DNA of 64,000 nt from the NCBI GenBank assembly GCA_013036995.1, contig JAAOXG010000032.1, positions 62,001 through 126,000 on the forward strand, written 5' to 3'. This document shows positions 17,792 to 26,529 of the stretch, in pieces. Source of the DNA: Lacrimispora defluvii. GTDB taxonomy: Bacteria; Bacillota; Clostridia; Lachnospirales; Lachnospiraceae. The notes under the pieces were generated by a model. It did no database searches. It was not told the origin of the DNA and saw nothing but the letters and a program-made list of their open reading frames with translations. The first letter of the stretch is position 1. Every line of letters begins with the position of its first letter. A program made the position numbers and the translations under genes.

Positions 17792-18709
17792 TCATAACAC
17801 CATACACCACAGTGGGATGGTCACAAGTGATAACAGGGTTGTCACCACCACACATTTGGTTGCAAAGATATAGTCTCCGTCATATTTAGCCGCCAGTATG
17901 GCAGTGGTGCTCCCTGCCGGCATACCAGTAAGCAGCACGGACACGCCTGATATCATAGGGCGCACAGGAAAAAGGCGGCAGCAGATAAATACCAGAAAGG
18001 GAATTAAAAACAAACGGATCAGGGTATATTTCATAATTCCTTTATCAAAGATACTTCCCGCTTTTACCTCTGCAAGAATGGTTCCGATTAATATCATGGA
18101 AACAGTTGTGGTACAACCGCCCACATTCCGAATGGTATTCTCTAAAAATACCGGCATTGATATCTGGGTAAACATAAAAAACAGTCCAATATACACTGCT
18201 ACGATACATGGGTGGATAAGAACTTTCTTTACCACTGTCTTCCGGTCCGGACTTTCCGTAAAATAAGATACTCCTGCAGACCACATGACAATTCGCTGGG
18301 GAACGAGGAAGATGGACGCATACATTAATCCTTCTGCTCCATAAACCCCTTCTGCTATTGGGTTTCCCATAAAACCGGCATTGGAGCAGACGGTTCCATA
18401 CTGAAGCACCTTCTTTCGCCGGTCCGGCTCCTTATTATAAAAGGTATTGGCTATGATCAGACAGCCAAACTGAATCAGTGTGGCAATCAGCAGTATGGCC
18501 GCAAACCCTTTTAATATATCCAGATTAAATTCAATAAGAAAGGAACTTATTATGTTGCATGGCAGGATGAGGTCAATCACCAGATCAGTCAGCACCTGTT
18601 TTGCACTGTCTGGCAGGATTCCCAGTTTCCTCAGAATTACTCCGGCTGCAACCAGTAAAAAAAGCATACCCTGCAGGTTTATAAGACTGCTATTTATCAT
18701 ATTTATCAC
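17792..18709 (-). CDS. AEC family transporter (auxin efflux carrier superfamily permease)
   Basis: 305 residues and about ten hydrophobic segments arranged as two five-helix halves, beginning INLQGMLFLLVAAGVILRKLGILP and containing LPCNIISSFL, typical of the AEC/membrane transport protein family. Bacterial members export or import small dicarboxylates or amino-acid derivatives such as malate. The start codon overlaps the stop of the upstream oxidoreductase gene by four bases, so the two are translationally coupled and may handle the same metabolite. Substrate unknown. Confidence 0.85.
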   Translation of the reverse strand: MINMINSSLINLQGMLFLLVAAGVILRKLGILPDSAKQVLTDLVIDLILPCNIISSFLIEFNLDILKGFAAILLIATLIQFGCLIIANTFYNKEPDRRKKVLQYGTVCSNAGFMGNPIAEGVYGAEGLMYASIFLVPQRIVMWSAGVSYFTESPDRKTVVKKVLIHPCIVAVYIGLFFMFTQISMPVFLENTIRNVGGCTTTVSMILIGTILAEVKAGSIFDKGIMKYTLIRLFLIPFLVFICCRLFPVRPMISGVSVLLTGMPAGSTTAILAAKYDGDYIFATKCVVVTTLLSLVTIPLWCMVL

Positions 18710-19929
18710 TCTTCTTTTGATTTCATATATTCATCCATGGCTTCTGCCACAGTTTTTGAGTAGGCCACAGCCTCTACCACCGTTCTGGCTCCTAACACCA
18801 CATCTCCTGATGCAAATATGCCGGGTATGGTAGTCTGACCGTTGTCGTCTGTCATAAGAAGACCATTCTGACTGGCTTTCAGGCCTTCGGTGGTATTCAC
18901 CAGTTTGCTCTTTGGTCCCTGGCTGACAGAAATAATGGTGGAGTCAGCAAAAAAAAGTTCCCGCTCTTCCCCCTGGCCAATTGCTTTTCCTGTTTCATCA
19001 TGGATGACACTTACAAATACTGGACCATCGTCTGTGATCTCCACAATCTGCTTTCCGAACTGGAAGTCCGCTCCGTCAAGCTTTGCATAGGCAGTTTCAT
19101 GCTCGCTGGCATTGCTCACGGTTCCTCTTGCATAAAGTGTCACTTTTCTGGCACCATGACGGATTGCCGTCCTTGCCACATCCATGGCGGAATTGCCCAT
19201 TCCAATAATAGCAACGGTATCTCCCAGATTATATGCATCGGGATTGGCCAGATAATCAATGGCATAATGGACATTACCCAGAGATTCTCCCTTTACGCCC
19301 AGTGTTTTCGGTCTCCACACACCGGTACCGATAAATATACTCTGATATCCGTCACGAATTAAGTCCTTTATTTCCAGCGCTGTTCCTATGGCTGTGTTAG
19401 GACGAATCTTCACTCCGATTTCCAGAAGCTTTTTCTTGTAACGTTCCAGTATGGATTTGGGAAGGCGGAATTCTGGAATTCCGTACTGTAAAACTCCTCC
19501 AACCTTATCTCTGGCATCAAAAATCGTCACACTGTAGCCTTTTTTAGTCAGGAGAATTGCAATGGTGATACCGGCTGGTCCTGCACCGATTACTGCCACC
19601 TTTTTTCCGTTTTTCGGCATGCATTCAATTTTTAACTTATCAAAAACAGTATCGGAAATATAGTTTTCAATACTGCTGATGTGGACTGGCTGGCCTTTTT
19701 TTCCCAGTATGCAGTGGCCTTCGCACTGTTTCTCATGATTACACACCAGGGAACACACCAGGGACATGGGATTATTTTCAAATACCATCTCTCCCGCTCT
19801 GTTTAAATCCCCTTCTTTAAATGCCTGAATCATCTGGGGAATGGCAGTCTGTATGGGACACCCCTGCCGGCATAATGGTTTTTTGCAGTTTAAGCATCTG
19901 TTTGCTTCATCAATTACATGTACAGCCAT
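18706..19929 (-). CDS. GltD/PreT-like NAD(P)H-dependent oxidoreductase with N-terminal Fe-S domain
   Basis: 407 residues. The N-terminal domain has cysteines in CLNCKKPLCRQGCP (about 15-28) and further ones in CSLVCNHEKQCEGHC, the pattern for two [4Fe-4S] clusters in the glutamate synthase small subunit family. Two dinucleotide-binding folds follow: FAD in VAVIGAGPAGI, NAD(P) in VAIIGMGNSAMD, with a C-terminal FASGDVV segment closing the FAD site. No large GltB subunit is nearby, so it is not clearly glutamate synthase; it could feed electrons to another partner, as PreT or the Nfn subunits do. It is cotranscribed with the AEC permease. Confidence 0.85.
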   Translation of the reverse strand: MAVHVIDEANRCLNCKKPLCRQGCPIQTAIPQMIQAFKEGDLNRAGEMVFENNPMSLVCSLVCNHEKQCEGHCILGKKGQPVHISSIENYISDTVFDKLKIECMPKNGKKVAVIGAGPAGITIAILLTKKGYSVTIFDARDKVGGVLQYGIPEFRLPKSILERYKKKLLEIGVKIRPNTAIGTALEIKDLIRDGYQSIFIGTGVWRPKTLGVKGESLGNVHYAIDYLANPDAYNLGDTVAIIGMGNSAMDVARTAIRHGARKVTLYARGTVSNASEHETAYAKLDGADFQFGKQIVEITDDGPVFVSVIHDETGKAIGQGEERELFFADSTIISVSQGPKSKLVNTTEGLKASQNGLLMTDDNGQTTIPGIFASGDVVLGARTVVEAVAYSKTVAEAMDEYMKSKEE

Positions 19930-19992
19930 AATTTATTTTCCTTTCGCTTTTGCTCTCTATTATTCTTCCATTTAAAATTGTTCTTATGTTGC

Positions 19993-20014
19993 ACATTGTA
20001 TACAATTCAATGTG
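19993..20014. promoter_or_regulatory. Nested palindrome upstream of the oxidoreductase-AEC operon
   Basis: CACATTG (19993-19999) and CAATGTG (20008-20014) flank the perfect palindrome ATTGTATACAAT (19995-20006), 64 to 85 bases upstream of the ATG. The core TTGTATACAA resembles operators of GntR-type repressors. No matching regulator is next to it. Confidence 0.4.
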
Positions 20015-20123
20015 TTGGACACATCATATCACAATCAAAATAAGAAAATCAATAGACATGTATCATGTACAGGAAAAAATAAATTATGTCAAAAAAATAT
20101 CGAATTTAACTGGGTTTCTCCAG

Positions 20124-20190
20124 AAAAAAAGAGAATTCAAAGCTCTTTGTGCACCTGTAAAAAACAGGCAGCAAAAAACCTTAAATTCTC
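20124..20190 (-). terminator. Intrinsic terminator of apt with a long loop
   Basis: On the minus strand GAGAATTTAAGG pairs at all 12 positions (two G-U) with CTTTGAATTCTC and is followed by seven T. The long loop contains a small CCTGT/ACAGG hairpin. Confidence 0.75.
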
Positions 20191-20201
20191 TTACCAGATG
20201 A

Positions 20202-20726
20202 TTATTTACCATCGTAGATAATCATCGCATCTACATCATATCCCTTAAGTCTGTCTCTACCATTTAATCCGGCAAGTTCCATGATAAAACAGATCTTAAC
20301 CACTTCGCCGCCCAGTTCTTCCACCAGCTTAATAATCGCTTCAATGGTTCCTCCGGTTGCAATCAGGTCATCGATAATAACCACTTTCTGTCCCGGTTTA
20401 ATGGAATCCTTGTGAATCTCCACTGTAGCTTTGCCGTATTCCAGTTCATAATCAGCAGAAAGAACTTCTCTTGGAAGTTTCCCCTTCTTACGCACAGGTA
20501 TAAAGCCTTTGTGTTCTGCATAGGCTACCGGCACACCAAAAATAAAGCCTCTGGACTCAGGCCCGATTACAGAATCATATTCCACTCCTTTTAACATCTG
20601 ACGAACGCCATCCACAGCCATGGAAAGTCCGTCCGGGTCTTCCAGAATGGTAGTCACATCACGGAATACAATTCCTGCTTCCGGAAAATCCGGAATGCTT
20701 GTGACATAATCTTCTAATTTCTTCAT
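20202..20726 (-). CDS. apt: Adenine phosphoribosyltransferase
   Basis: Converts adenine and PRPP to AMP in purine salvage. 174 residues, the usual length. The PRPP-binding loop VVIIDDLIATGGT is near 119-131, and the flexible RKKGKLP segment near 80 matches the family. It has its own promoter and terminator, so it is a single-gene unit here. In related genomes apt lies directly before relA; here about 7.5 kb containing the ATPase, AEC and other genes separates them. Confidence 0.96.
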   Translation of the reverse strand: MKKLEDYVTSIPDFPEAGIVFRDVTTILEDPDGLSMAVDGVRQMLKGVEYDSVIGPESRGFIFGVPVAYAEHKGFIPVRKKGKLPREVLSADYELEYGKATVEIHKDSIKPGQKVVIIDDLIATGGTIEAIIKLVEELGGEVVKICFIMELAGLNGRDRLKGYDVDAMIIYDGK

Positions 20727-20781
20727 CTTCTATCCCTCATAATCATAAAATTTTCCTGCAGCTTTTCACGCCGACTCACCT

Positions 20782-20810
20782 ATTATAGCGCAAAGAATCT
20801 ATACAGGCAA
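20782..20810 (-). promoter_or_regulatory. Promoter of apt
   Basis: TTGCCT (20805-20810), a 17-base spacer and TATAAT (20782-20787) on the minus strand, about 55 bases upstream of the apt ATG. Confidence 0.75.
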
Positions 20811-20844
20811 ATACTGTTTTCTATACTTCTATAATATATTCCGG

Positions 20845-21732
20845 CTAACTTCTCGGGTGAGCCCCTGCGTATGTGCGCCGTACAGTTTCTTTCTGGGCAT
20901 AGTTCATATACATCTGTGTTGTCGCCATATCAGAATGACCAAGCATGGCCTGCACTGCATGAATATCCGCACCGTTGCGAAGCAGATGGGCAGCAAACGA
21001 ATGCCTTAAGGTATGAGGGGTAATATCGGATTGAATGCCCGCTTTATCACCGTAAAACTTAATAATCTTCCAGAATCCCTGGCGGCTCATGGGTTTCCCG
21101 CTGCAATTGGTAAACAGCCAGTCTGATTCCTGCCCTTTTAAAAGAGCCTGTCTGCCCCGTTCCATATAGGCGGAAAGAGCCAGCTTGGCTACCTTGCCAA
21201 AGGGGATCATCCGTTCCTTATGCTCGTCCCGGCATGTAATATATCCCACGGACAGATTCACATCCCTGCTCTCTAAATGAATCAGCTCTGATACCCGGAT
21301 TCCCGTAGCATAAAGAAGTTCTAACATGGCACGGTCTCTTAACTCCTTGGGGGAGTCTCCGCAGGGCTGGCTTAACAGGCAGTTCACCTCATCCACTGTC
21401 AATATGGTAGGCGCTTTCTTCTCAACTTTTGGCGCTTTTAACAGCTCTGCCGGATCTTTGGGAATCAGCCCTTCCCTGCATTCATAATGGAAAAATGCTT
21501 TCATGGAAGCCAGACAGCGTGAAATGGTAGTAGTCGCTCTGCCTTCTTTTTCCAGAAACAGGATATAGGAATTCAGACTGGTTTTCGTCACCTTGTCCAC
21601 TTCCATGATTCCCTGCTGCCCCAAAAAAGAAGCCATCTGAATCAAATCTCTCTGGTATGACACCTCAGTGTTTTTTGATGTTTTTTTTATCTCTCTTAAA
21701 TAAATAATAAAATGATTAATATCGGCTACCAT
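20845..21732 (-). CDS. xerD: Site-specific tyrosine recombinase XerD
   Basis: Resolves chromosome dimers at dif with XerC-type partners at division. From the ATG at 21732 (GGGGAT site) it has 295 residues, the family norm; the frame running to 21879 adds 49 unsupported residues. Catalytic residues: R146 (ATGIRVSEL), K172, H240 and R243 (HTLRHSFAAH), H266 (GHSDMATTQ) and nucleophile Y275. The N-terminal SAM-like domain covers about 1-100. Its position next to spoIIM and nudF matches the conserved Bacillus/Clostridium order, supporting a core chromosomal Xer rather than a mobile-element integrase. Confidence 0.93.
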   Translation of the reverse strand: MVADINHFIIYLREIKKTSKNTEVSYQRDLIQMASFLGQQGIMEVDKVTKTSLNSYILFLEKEGRATTTISRCLASMKAFFHYECREGLIPKDPAELLKAPKVEKKAPTILTVDEVNCLLSQPCGDSPKELRDRAMLELLYATGIRVSELIHLESRDVNLSVGYITCRDEHKERMIPFGKVAKLALSAYMERGRQALLKGQESDWLFTNCSGKPMSRQGFWKIIKFYGDKAGIQSDITPHTLRHSFAAHLLRNGADIHAVQAMLGHSDMATTQMYMNYAQKETVRRTYAGAHPRS

Positions 21733-21952
21733 TTCAATATCCCCTGACCTTCCGGTTTCAAAAAATGCCCTAAAATGAGGCTTCTTCCTAACATTATATA
21801 GACTATTTTCGATAAAATCAAACACATTTTTTGAACAGAAAAAGCACTTTACATAATATATACTAGATATTGGTGGCATGCTCCATTATTTCGCAAGATA
21901 TGGTAACTTTTAGTCAATCATTTTACTATATTTTTTTTCATGAATCCCCATT

Positions 21953-22552
21953 TTACAGGACATATTTCAGGAAAACAGGATTCATCCAGGTCTCCAGAGC
22001 GCTTCCCATGATGCACAGAAGAAGAATGAAAAAAAGCACTGCAACCCGAAACCGTTTCCCTTTCTGAACGCCCCAGTACAATAAAAGAATCCACAGCGGC
22101 AGATAACAAAGCCACTGGGGCATCACTGTCATGAAAAAAAACGGTAACCCCATTAATCCCTTTTGTACGGTAATGACAGACATGACAAATCCCATGGAAA
22201 ATCCAAGTCCTGCTGTCATAAAACAGTATAAAACAGCAGCATACGCAGTCATTCCTATCAGCCATGCAACAAAAATCTGGATCAGTCTCTGTCTTAAAAC
22301 TTCTCCAAAGAGCCCTATCCCATTCTGTCCGTTTACACTTTTACTTCTGTTTAAGAGTCCCAGATAGTAAACGGCTTCATTTTCAAAAGAAGAATACCAG
22401 AAATTGGCAATAATTGTCCCTGCAATCAGTCCGATAAAAAAGCAGACCAGATACCGGTCATCTGCCCTGACTTTCCCTGGAACCTGAATATAGCCGCCTC
22501 TTAAGGCTCTTCTCTTTAGTCCTTGTCTGAAACGCAGCAAGTAATTGGCCAT
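21953..22552 (-). CDS. spoIIM: Stage II sporulation protein M-like membrane protein
   Basis: 199 residues with about five hydrophobic segments (LVCFFIGLIAGTIIANFWY; QIFVAWLIGMTAYAAVLYCF; the two around FFMTVMPQWLCYLPLWILLLYW; VAVLFFILLLCIMGSALETW). The pattern and the ending ALETWMNP match SpoIIM, part of the DMP complex that dissolves septal peptidoglycan during engulfment. Its place between nudF and xerD is the same as in Bacillus, which strengthens the call. It implies the organism can form spores. No clear promoter was identified; it may be read from the nudix gene upstream. Confidence 0.82.
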   Translation of the reverse strand: MANYLLRFRQGLKRRALRGGYIQVPGKVRADDRYLVCFFIGLIAGTIIANFWYSSFENEAVYYLGLLNRSKSVNGQNGIGLFGEVLRQRLIQIFVAWLIGMTAYAAVLYCFMTAGLGFSMGFVMSVITVQKGLMGLPFFFMTVMPQWLCYLPLWILLLYWGVQKGKRFRVAVLFFILLLCIMGSALETWMNPVFLKYVL

Positions 22553-22610
22553 AAAAATCCCCCTACAGGTCTTGTCATAATTTATGCCTGCAGAGGGTCT
22601 GTTTATTCCC

Positions 22611-23159
22611 TTATTTTACATCATACTTCCTTGCATATGCTAAAATAGCCGCAATTGTTTTTCCATCTGTAATCTCTCCCAGATAGATCTTTTCTTCCAG
22701 ATCCTTTACGGTCCATTCTTCCACTTCGATATATTCATCTTCGTCCAGATTCTGAATGGAAGGCTCTAAATCCCGTGCCACAAAGATATCAATGACCTCA
22801 TCGCAAAATGCAACCGTAGTATTGACTCTTATGAGAAATTCCAGCTTTTCTTTTTCTGTCTTATACCCGGTCTCCTCTTCCAGTTCTCTGTGAGCACAGT
22901 CAATCTTTGGCTCCTCAGGAAAATTCAGAGCTCCCGCTGGTACCTCCAGAGTATACCGGTCCAGTGCATTTCGGTATTGTCTGACCATAAGGATGGTTCC
23001 GTCTTTTGTAACCGGGACCACTGCTGCTGCCCCATTATGATGAATAAAGTCCCAGTGTGCCAGATGTCCGTTTGCATCCACGGTATCCTGGTATATTTTT
23101 AAAATGCTCCCCTGATATTTCAGGGTTCTGTCTAATCGTTTTACAGGAAGCTGATCCAT
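22611..23159 (-). CDS. nudF: NUDIX hydrolase, ADP-ribose pyrophosphatase type
   Basis: Hydrolyses ADP-ribose to AMP and ribose 5-phosphate, clearing a toxic metabolite. 182 residues. The Nudix box is GALNFPEEPKIDCAHRELEEETGY, with the REL-EE-TGY metal-binding core intact and one extra residue relative to the G-x5-E-x7 spacing. The upstream strand VRQYRNALDRYTLEVPAGALN is typical of the ADPRase subgroup. It lies between proC and spoIIM on the same strand, 29 bases after proC, so cotranscription is likely. Confidence 0.9.
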   Translation of the reverse strand: MDQLPVKRLDRTLKYQGSILKIYQDTVDANGHLAHWDFIHHNGAAAVVPVTKDGTILMVRQYRNALDRYTLEVPAGALNFPEEPKIDCAHRELEEETGYKTEKEKLEFLIRVNTTVAFCDEVIDIFVARDLEPSIQNLDEDEYIEVEEWTVKDLEEKIYLGEITDGKTIAAILAYARKYDVK

Positions 23160-23188
23160 GACTGGCTTCTCCTTTCCCTGACCTTTGT

Positions 23189-23983
23189 CTATATCTTCTC
23201 ACATTTCTTAAAACAGGCATCTGATGCCTTAATCACCGCATTGCGGAAACCATATTCCTCTAACGCAGAAACTCCGGCAATGGTAGTTCCGCCTGGAGAG
23301 CAGACCTTGTCTTTCAGTGCTCCCGGGTGCTCCCCGGTCTCAAGCACCATTCTGGCACTTCCGGCTACCGCCTGGGCTGCCATCTCATATGCCGCATCAC
23401 GGGGAAGACCGTACTTTACAGCACTGTCAGCCAGTGCTTCAATAAACAGATAGACATAAGCAGGGGAACTGCCGCTGACACATACCACTGCATTCATCAG
23501 GCATTCTTCTACAATCCTCATTTTTCCAAGGGAAGTGAATATGCTTTCAATGGCGTGCTTTTCTTCGTCTGAAAAGGCTTCTTCCTCATAGCAGACTCCT
23601 GTCATACCCTCTCCCAAAAGAGCAGGGGTATTGGGCATTGCACGTACCACTCTTTTTTCCTCTCCCAGTTTTTCCTTAAGCTGGGTGGTGGTGATTCCGG
23701 GTGCAATGGATATGATAACATTTTTTTCAGTCACAGTATCCTTAAGCTGCTCCAGAACCGGATCAAAATACTGGGGTTTTACTGCCAGAACAATATATGT
23801 TGCAAGTCTGGCACATTCCTGGTTTGATTTCACCCAGTCAATGCCAAGCTCCTTCGATACCTGGGCGCAGCGATCCTGATTCACATCAGTAAAAACAATA
23901 TCCTCTTTTCCGTATTGTTTCAATAATCCTTTGGCAATTGCGTATCCCATATTTCCAATTCCGATGATTCCTATCTTCGCCAT
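23189..23983 (-). CDS. proC: Pyrroline-5-carboxylate reductase
   Basis: Last step of proline synthesis: reduces pyrroline-5-carboxylate with NAD(P)H. 264 residues, usual length. The N-terminal Rossmann fold GIIGIGNMGYAIAKGLL binds the cofactor, AVKPQYFDPVL follows, and the C-terminal signature GTTIAGVSALEEYGFRNAVIKA is present with its catalytic and proline-binding residues. It heads the proC-nudF(-spoIIM) group and has an AGGAGG site. It is divergent from the trp operon. Confidence 0.95.
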   Translation of the reverse strand: MAKIGIIGIGNMGYAIAKGLLKQYGKEDIVFTDVNQDRCAQVSKELGIDWVKSNQECARLATYIVLAVKPQYFDPVLEQLKDTVTEKNVIISIAPGITTTQLKEKLGEEKRVVRAMPNTPALLGEGMTGVCYEEEAFSDEEKHAIESIFTSLGKMRIVEECLMNAVVCVSGSSPAYVYLFIEALADSAVKYGLPRDAAYEMAAQAVAGSARMVLETGEHPGALKDKVCSPGGTTIAGVSALEEYGFRNAVIKASDACFKKCEKI

Positions 23984-24079
23984 CTGATATCCTCCTGCTT
24001 TTTACTGCTTTCAATTAGCACCATTCTAACACCATTTTTTCAAATGTCAATGAGGTTAAAATTAAATTTAAATTTCGTA

Positions 24080-24108
24080 TTGACATTTTCTTTCTGATCT
24101 CATATACT
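24080..24108 (+). promoter_or_regulatory. Promoter of the trp operon
   Basis: Perfect TTGACA (24080-24085), a 17-base spacer and TATACT (24103-24108), just upstream of the T-box leader. Transcription should start near 24115. Confidence 0.85.
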
Positions 24109-24114
24109 GTAGCA

Positions 24115-24425
24115 AAGCAAAGTAATAAACTGTTGAGCAGGAGTAAGTAAGATCTCTTCATCATGCACAGAGAGCTTCCGGTTGGTGAGAGGAAGCGTTG
24201 ATGTCTGGTCTGAATGGACCTGCGAGGGCGGCTTGAAACCGGTGTTTGTCTCCGGTAGTAGATGCCGACGGGTTTCCTATCCGTTATCAAGGGGAGGCAC
24301 ATGTTGGTGTGCTATAAGCGGGAGAAGTCTATCTTCTCCAATCAGGGTGGTACCGCGGAACGTATAATTTAAGCTTCCGTCCCTCTTATCCATAGAACTA
24401 TGGAAGAGGGACGGGAGCTTTTTTT
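24115..24425 (+). ncRNA. Tryptophan T-box leader
   Basis: The T-box proper, AGGGTGGTACCGCG, is at 24344-24357 and pairs with uncharged tRNA acceptor ends in the antiterminator. Stem I starts near 24133 with GCAGGAGTAA; its far side has TGAATGGACCTGC, where CCTGC closes against GCAGG. That places the specifier codon TGG (Trp) at 24215-24217, followed by the usual A. The specifier agrees with the trpEGDCFBA genes below it. Uncharged tRNA-Trp should favour readthrough. The leader ends in the terminator described next. Confidence 0.95.
24371..24425 (+). terminator. T-box terminator of the trp operon
   Basis: AGCTTCCGTCCCTCTT pairs with AAGAGGGACGGGAGCT, with an ATCCATAG/CTATGG extension at the top, followed by seven T. 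It is formed when tRNA-Trp is charged. Confidence 0.92.
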
Positions 24426-24464
24426 ATTACAGAAAATTCTTATTCAGGAAAGGAGCCAGTAATT

Positions 24465-25946
24465 ATGAACATTACACCGGATTGCAGGGAGATTGAAGCG
24501 CTTGGCGCTTCCTACCCTGTCATACCAGTCTGCAGGGAAATTTTTGCAGACATTGTAACCCCCATCACGCTGCTTAGAAAAATCGGTGCATTAAGCAGTA
24601 AGTACTATTTGTTAGAAAGTATCGAGGGCGGCGAAAACTGGGGACGCTACTCCTTTCTTGGATATGATCCGGTCATGAAGATCAGCTGCAAGGATCACGT
24701 TGTCACCATACGCCATTATGACAGCAACGGAGGAACTGCCCGGGACGAAATCGTTCAGACAGACACTCCCTTTGAAATTCTCAGGGAAATATTAAAGGAA
24801 TATCATTCTCCGAAAATTCCGGGACTTCCACCTTTTACAGGAGGCTTTGTGGGATATTTTGCTTACAGCATGATCGGGTATGCGGAGCCTGTGCTGTCAA
24901 TTAAAAAAGGGGACTGCAGCGATTTTGATCTTATGCTGTTTGATACGGTAATCGCCTATGACCATTTGAAACAGAAAATAAGCATCGTGGTAAATATGAA
25001 AACCGACCGGATTATGGAAAACTACGGAGCCGCCTGTACAAGACTGGAGAGCATTGCACGGATGATCGGAGAAAATACTCCTCTGAAAAAATCAACCGTA
25101 CAGGGCAGACCTGAGTTTCACTGCAATGTTACAAAAGAGGAATACTGCCGTATGGTGGAAAAGGCAAAAGATTACATTGTAGACGGTGATATTTTTCAGG
25201 CAGTTCTGTCCAGACAGTTTAAAAGCGAGTATCACGACAGTCTTCTAAATGCTTACCGGGTGTTAAGAACCACCAATCCTTCCCCTTACATGGTTTATCT
25301 TCACATGGATGAGACTGAAATTATCAGCACCTCTCCTGAGACTCTGGTCCGGTTAAAGGACGGCAGGCTGACCACCTTTCCCGTCGCCGGTTCCAGACCC
25401 AGAGGAAGCAGTGAAGAGGAAGACAGACAGCTGGAAGAGGAACTGCTTGCTGATGAAAAAGAGCTGTCCGAACATAACATGCTTGTGGATTTAGGACGGA
25501 ATGATCTGGGGAAAATCGCAACGTTTTCCACGGTTGAGGTCACCGGATACAAGATGATCCACCGGTTTTCCCGGATTATGCACATCTGCTCCCAGGTAGA
25601 GGCAGACATAAGACCAGACTGCGACGGGCTTTCCGCAATCGAGGCAGTACTACCTGCCGGCACACTTTCCGGTGCACCAAAGATCCGTGCCTGTGAGATT
25701 ATCGAGGAGCTGGAAAGGGAGCCCAGGGGCATCTACGGAGGTGCTCTTGGATACATTGATTTTACCGGAAACATGGATACCTGCATCGCCATACGAATGG
25801 CAGTGAAGAAAAACGGAACGGTAACCGTTCAGGCCGGCGGCGGAATTGTGGCTGACAGTGTTCCGGAGCTGGAATATGAGGAATCTGGTAATAAGGCTAA
25901 GGCTGTAATCCATGCAATTGAAACGGCCGGGGAGGTGAATGACTGA
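24465..25946 (+). CDS. trpE: Anthranilate synthase component I
   Basis: Makes anthranilate from chorismate, with ammonia supplied by TrpG. 493 residues. The N-terminal region has the tryptophan feedback-binding LLES motif (YYLLESIEGGENWGRYSFLG). The C-terminal chorismate-binding domain has FQAVLSRQF, STSPETLVRL, PVAGSRPRG and the LPAGTLSGAPKIRACEII signature. First gene of the T-box-controlled operon; its stop overlaps the trpG start by one base. Confidence 0.97.
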   Translation: MNITPDCREIEALGASYPVIPVCREIFADIVTPITLLRKIGALSSKYYLLESIEGGENWGRYSFLGYDPVMKISCKDHVVTIRHYDSNGGTARDEIVQTDTPFEILREILKEYHSPKIPGLPPFTGGFVGYFAYSMIGYAEPVLSIKKGDCSDFDLMLFDTVIAYDHLKQKISIVVNMKTDRIMENYGAACTRLESIARMIGENTPLKKSTVQGRPEFHCNVTKEEYCRMVEKAKDYIVDGDIFQAVLSRQFKSEYHDSLLNAYRVLRTTNPSPYMVYLHMDETEIISTSPETLVRLKDGRLTTFPVAGSRPRGSSEEEDRQLEEELLADEKELSEHNMLVDLGRNDLGKIATFSTVEVTGYKMIHRFSRIMHICSQVEADIRPDCDGLSAIEAVLPAGTLSGAPKIRACEIIEELEREPRGIYGGALGYIDFTGNMDTCIAIRMAVKKNGTVTVQAGGGIVADSVPELEYEESGNKAKAVIHAIETAGEVND

Positions 25947-26515
25947 TGATACTGCTGATTGATAATTATGACAGCTTCTCCTATAATCTGGTCCAGCTGT
26001 TCGGTACCATTGAACCGGATATAAAAGTTATAAGAAATGACGAACTGACGGTAGAGGAAATCCGTCTCCTGCAACCTTCCCATATCATACTTTCTCCCGG
26101 GCCGGGATACCCCAGGGATGCGGGTGTGTGCGAGGCAGTGGTAAAAGAGCTTGCCGGAACGGTTCCCATTCTTGGCGTCTGTCTGGGACACCAGGGGATC
26201 TGTGAGGTGTACGGGGCAAATATTACCCACGCGAAAAAGCTGATGCATGGAAAGCAGAGTCTGATTGACATTGATCATTCAGATCCCATTTTCAAGGGAC
26301 TTCCAGATACCATACCTGCTGCCAGATACCATTCCCTGATTGCTGAAAAGGATTCCTTTCCGGACTGTCTGACAGTAATCGGAACGGATTCCATCGGTGA
26401 AGTGATGGCAGTAAAGCATAAGGAATATCCGGTCTACGGACTTCAGTTTCACCCGGAATCCATACTCACACCAGATGGAATGACCATATTAAAGAATTTT
26501 CTGACCATAAAATAA
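25946..26515 (+). CDS. trpG: Anthranilate synthase component II (glutamine amidotransferase)
   Basis: Releases ammonia from glutamine for TrpE; in many bacteria also serves PabA. 189 residues. The class I amidotransferase triad is C79 in GVCLGHQ, H169 and E171 in GLQFHPESILTP. It is a stand-alone subunit, not fused to TrpD. A GGAGGTG site lies at the end of trpE, and the one-base overlap suggests coupled translation in keeping with the 1:1 complex. Confidence 0.95.
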   Translation: MILLIDNYDSFSYNLVQLFGTIEPDIKVIRNDELTVEEIRLLQPSHIILSPGPGYPRDAGVCEAVVKELAGTVPILGVCLGHQGICEVYGANITHAKKLMHGKQSLIDIDHSDPIFKGLPDTIPAARYHSLIAEKDSFPDCLTVIGTDSIGEVMAVKHKEYPVYGLQFHPESILTPDGMTILKNFLTIK

Positions 26516-26529
26516 AGGAGGGTAACCCA

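Noticed and set aside
21733-21879. Longer XerD start
   Set aside because: The extra 49 residues do not look like Xer and lack a ribosome site; 295 residues from 21732 is the family length.
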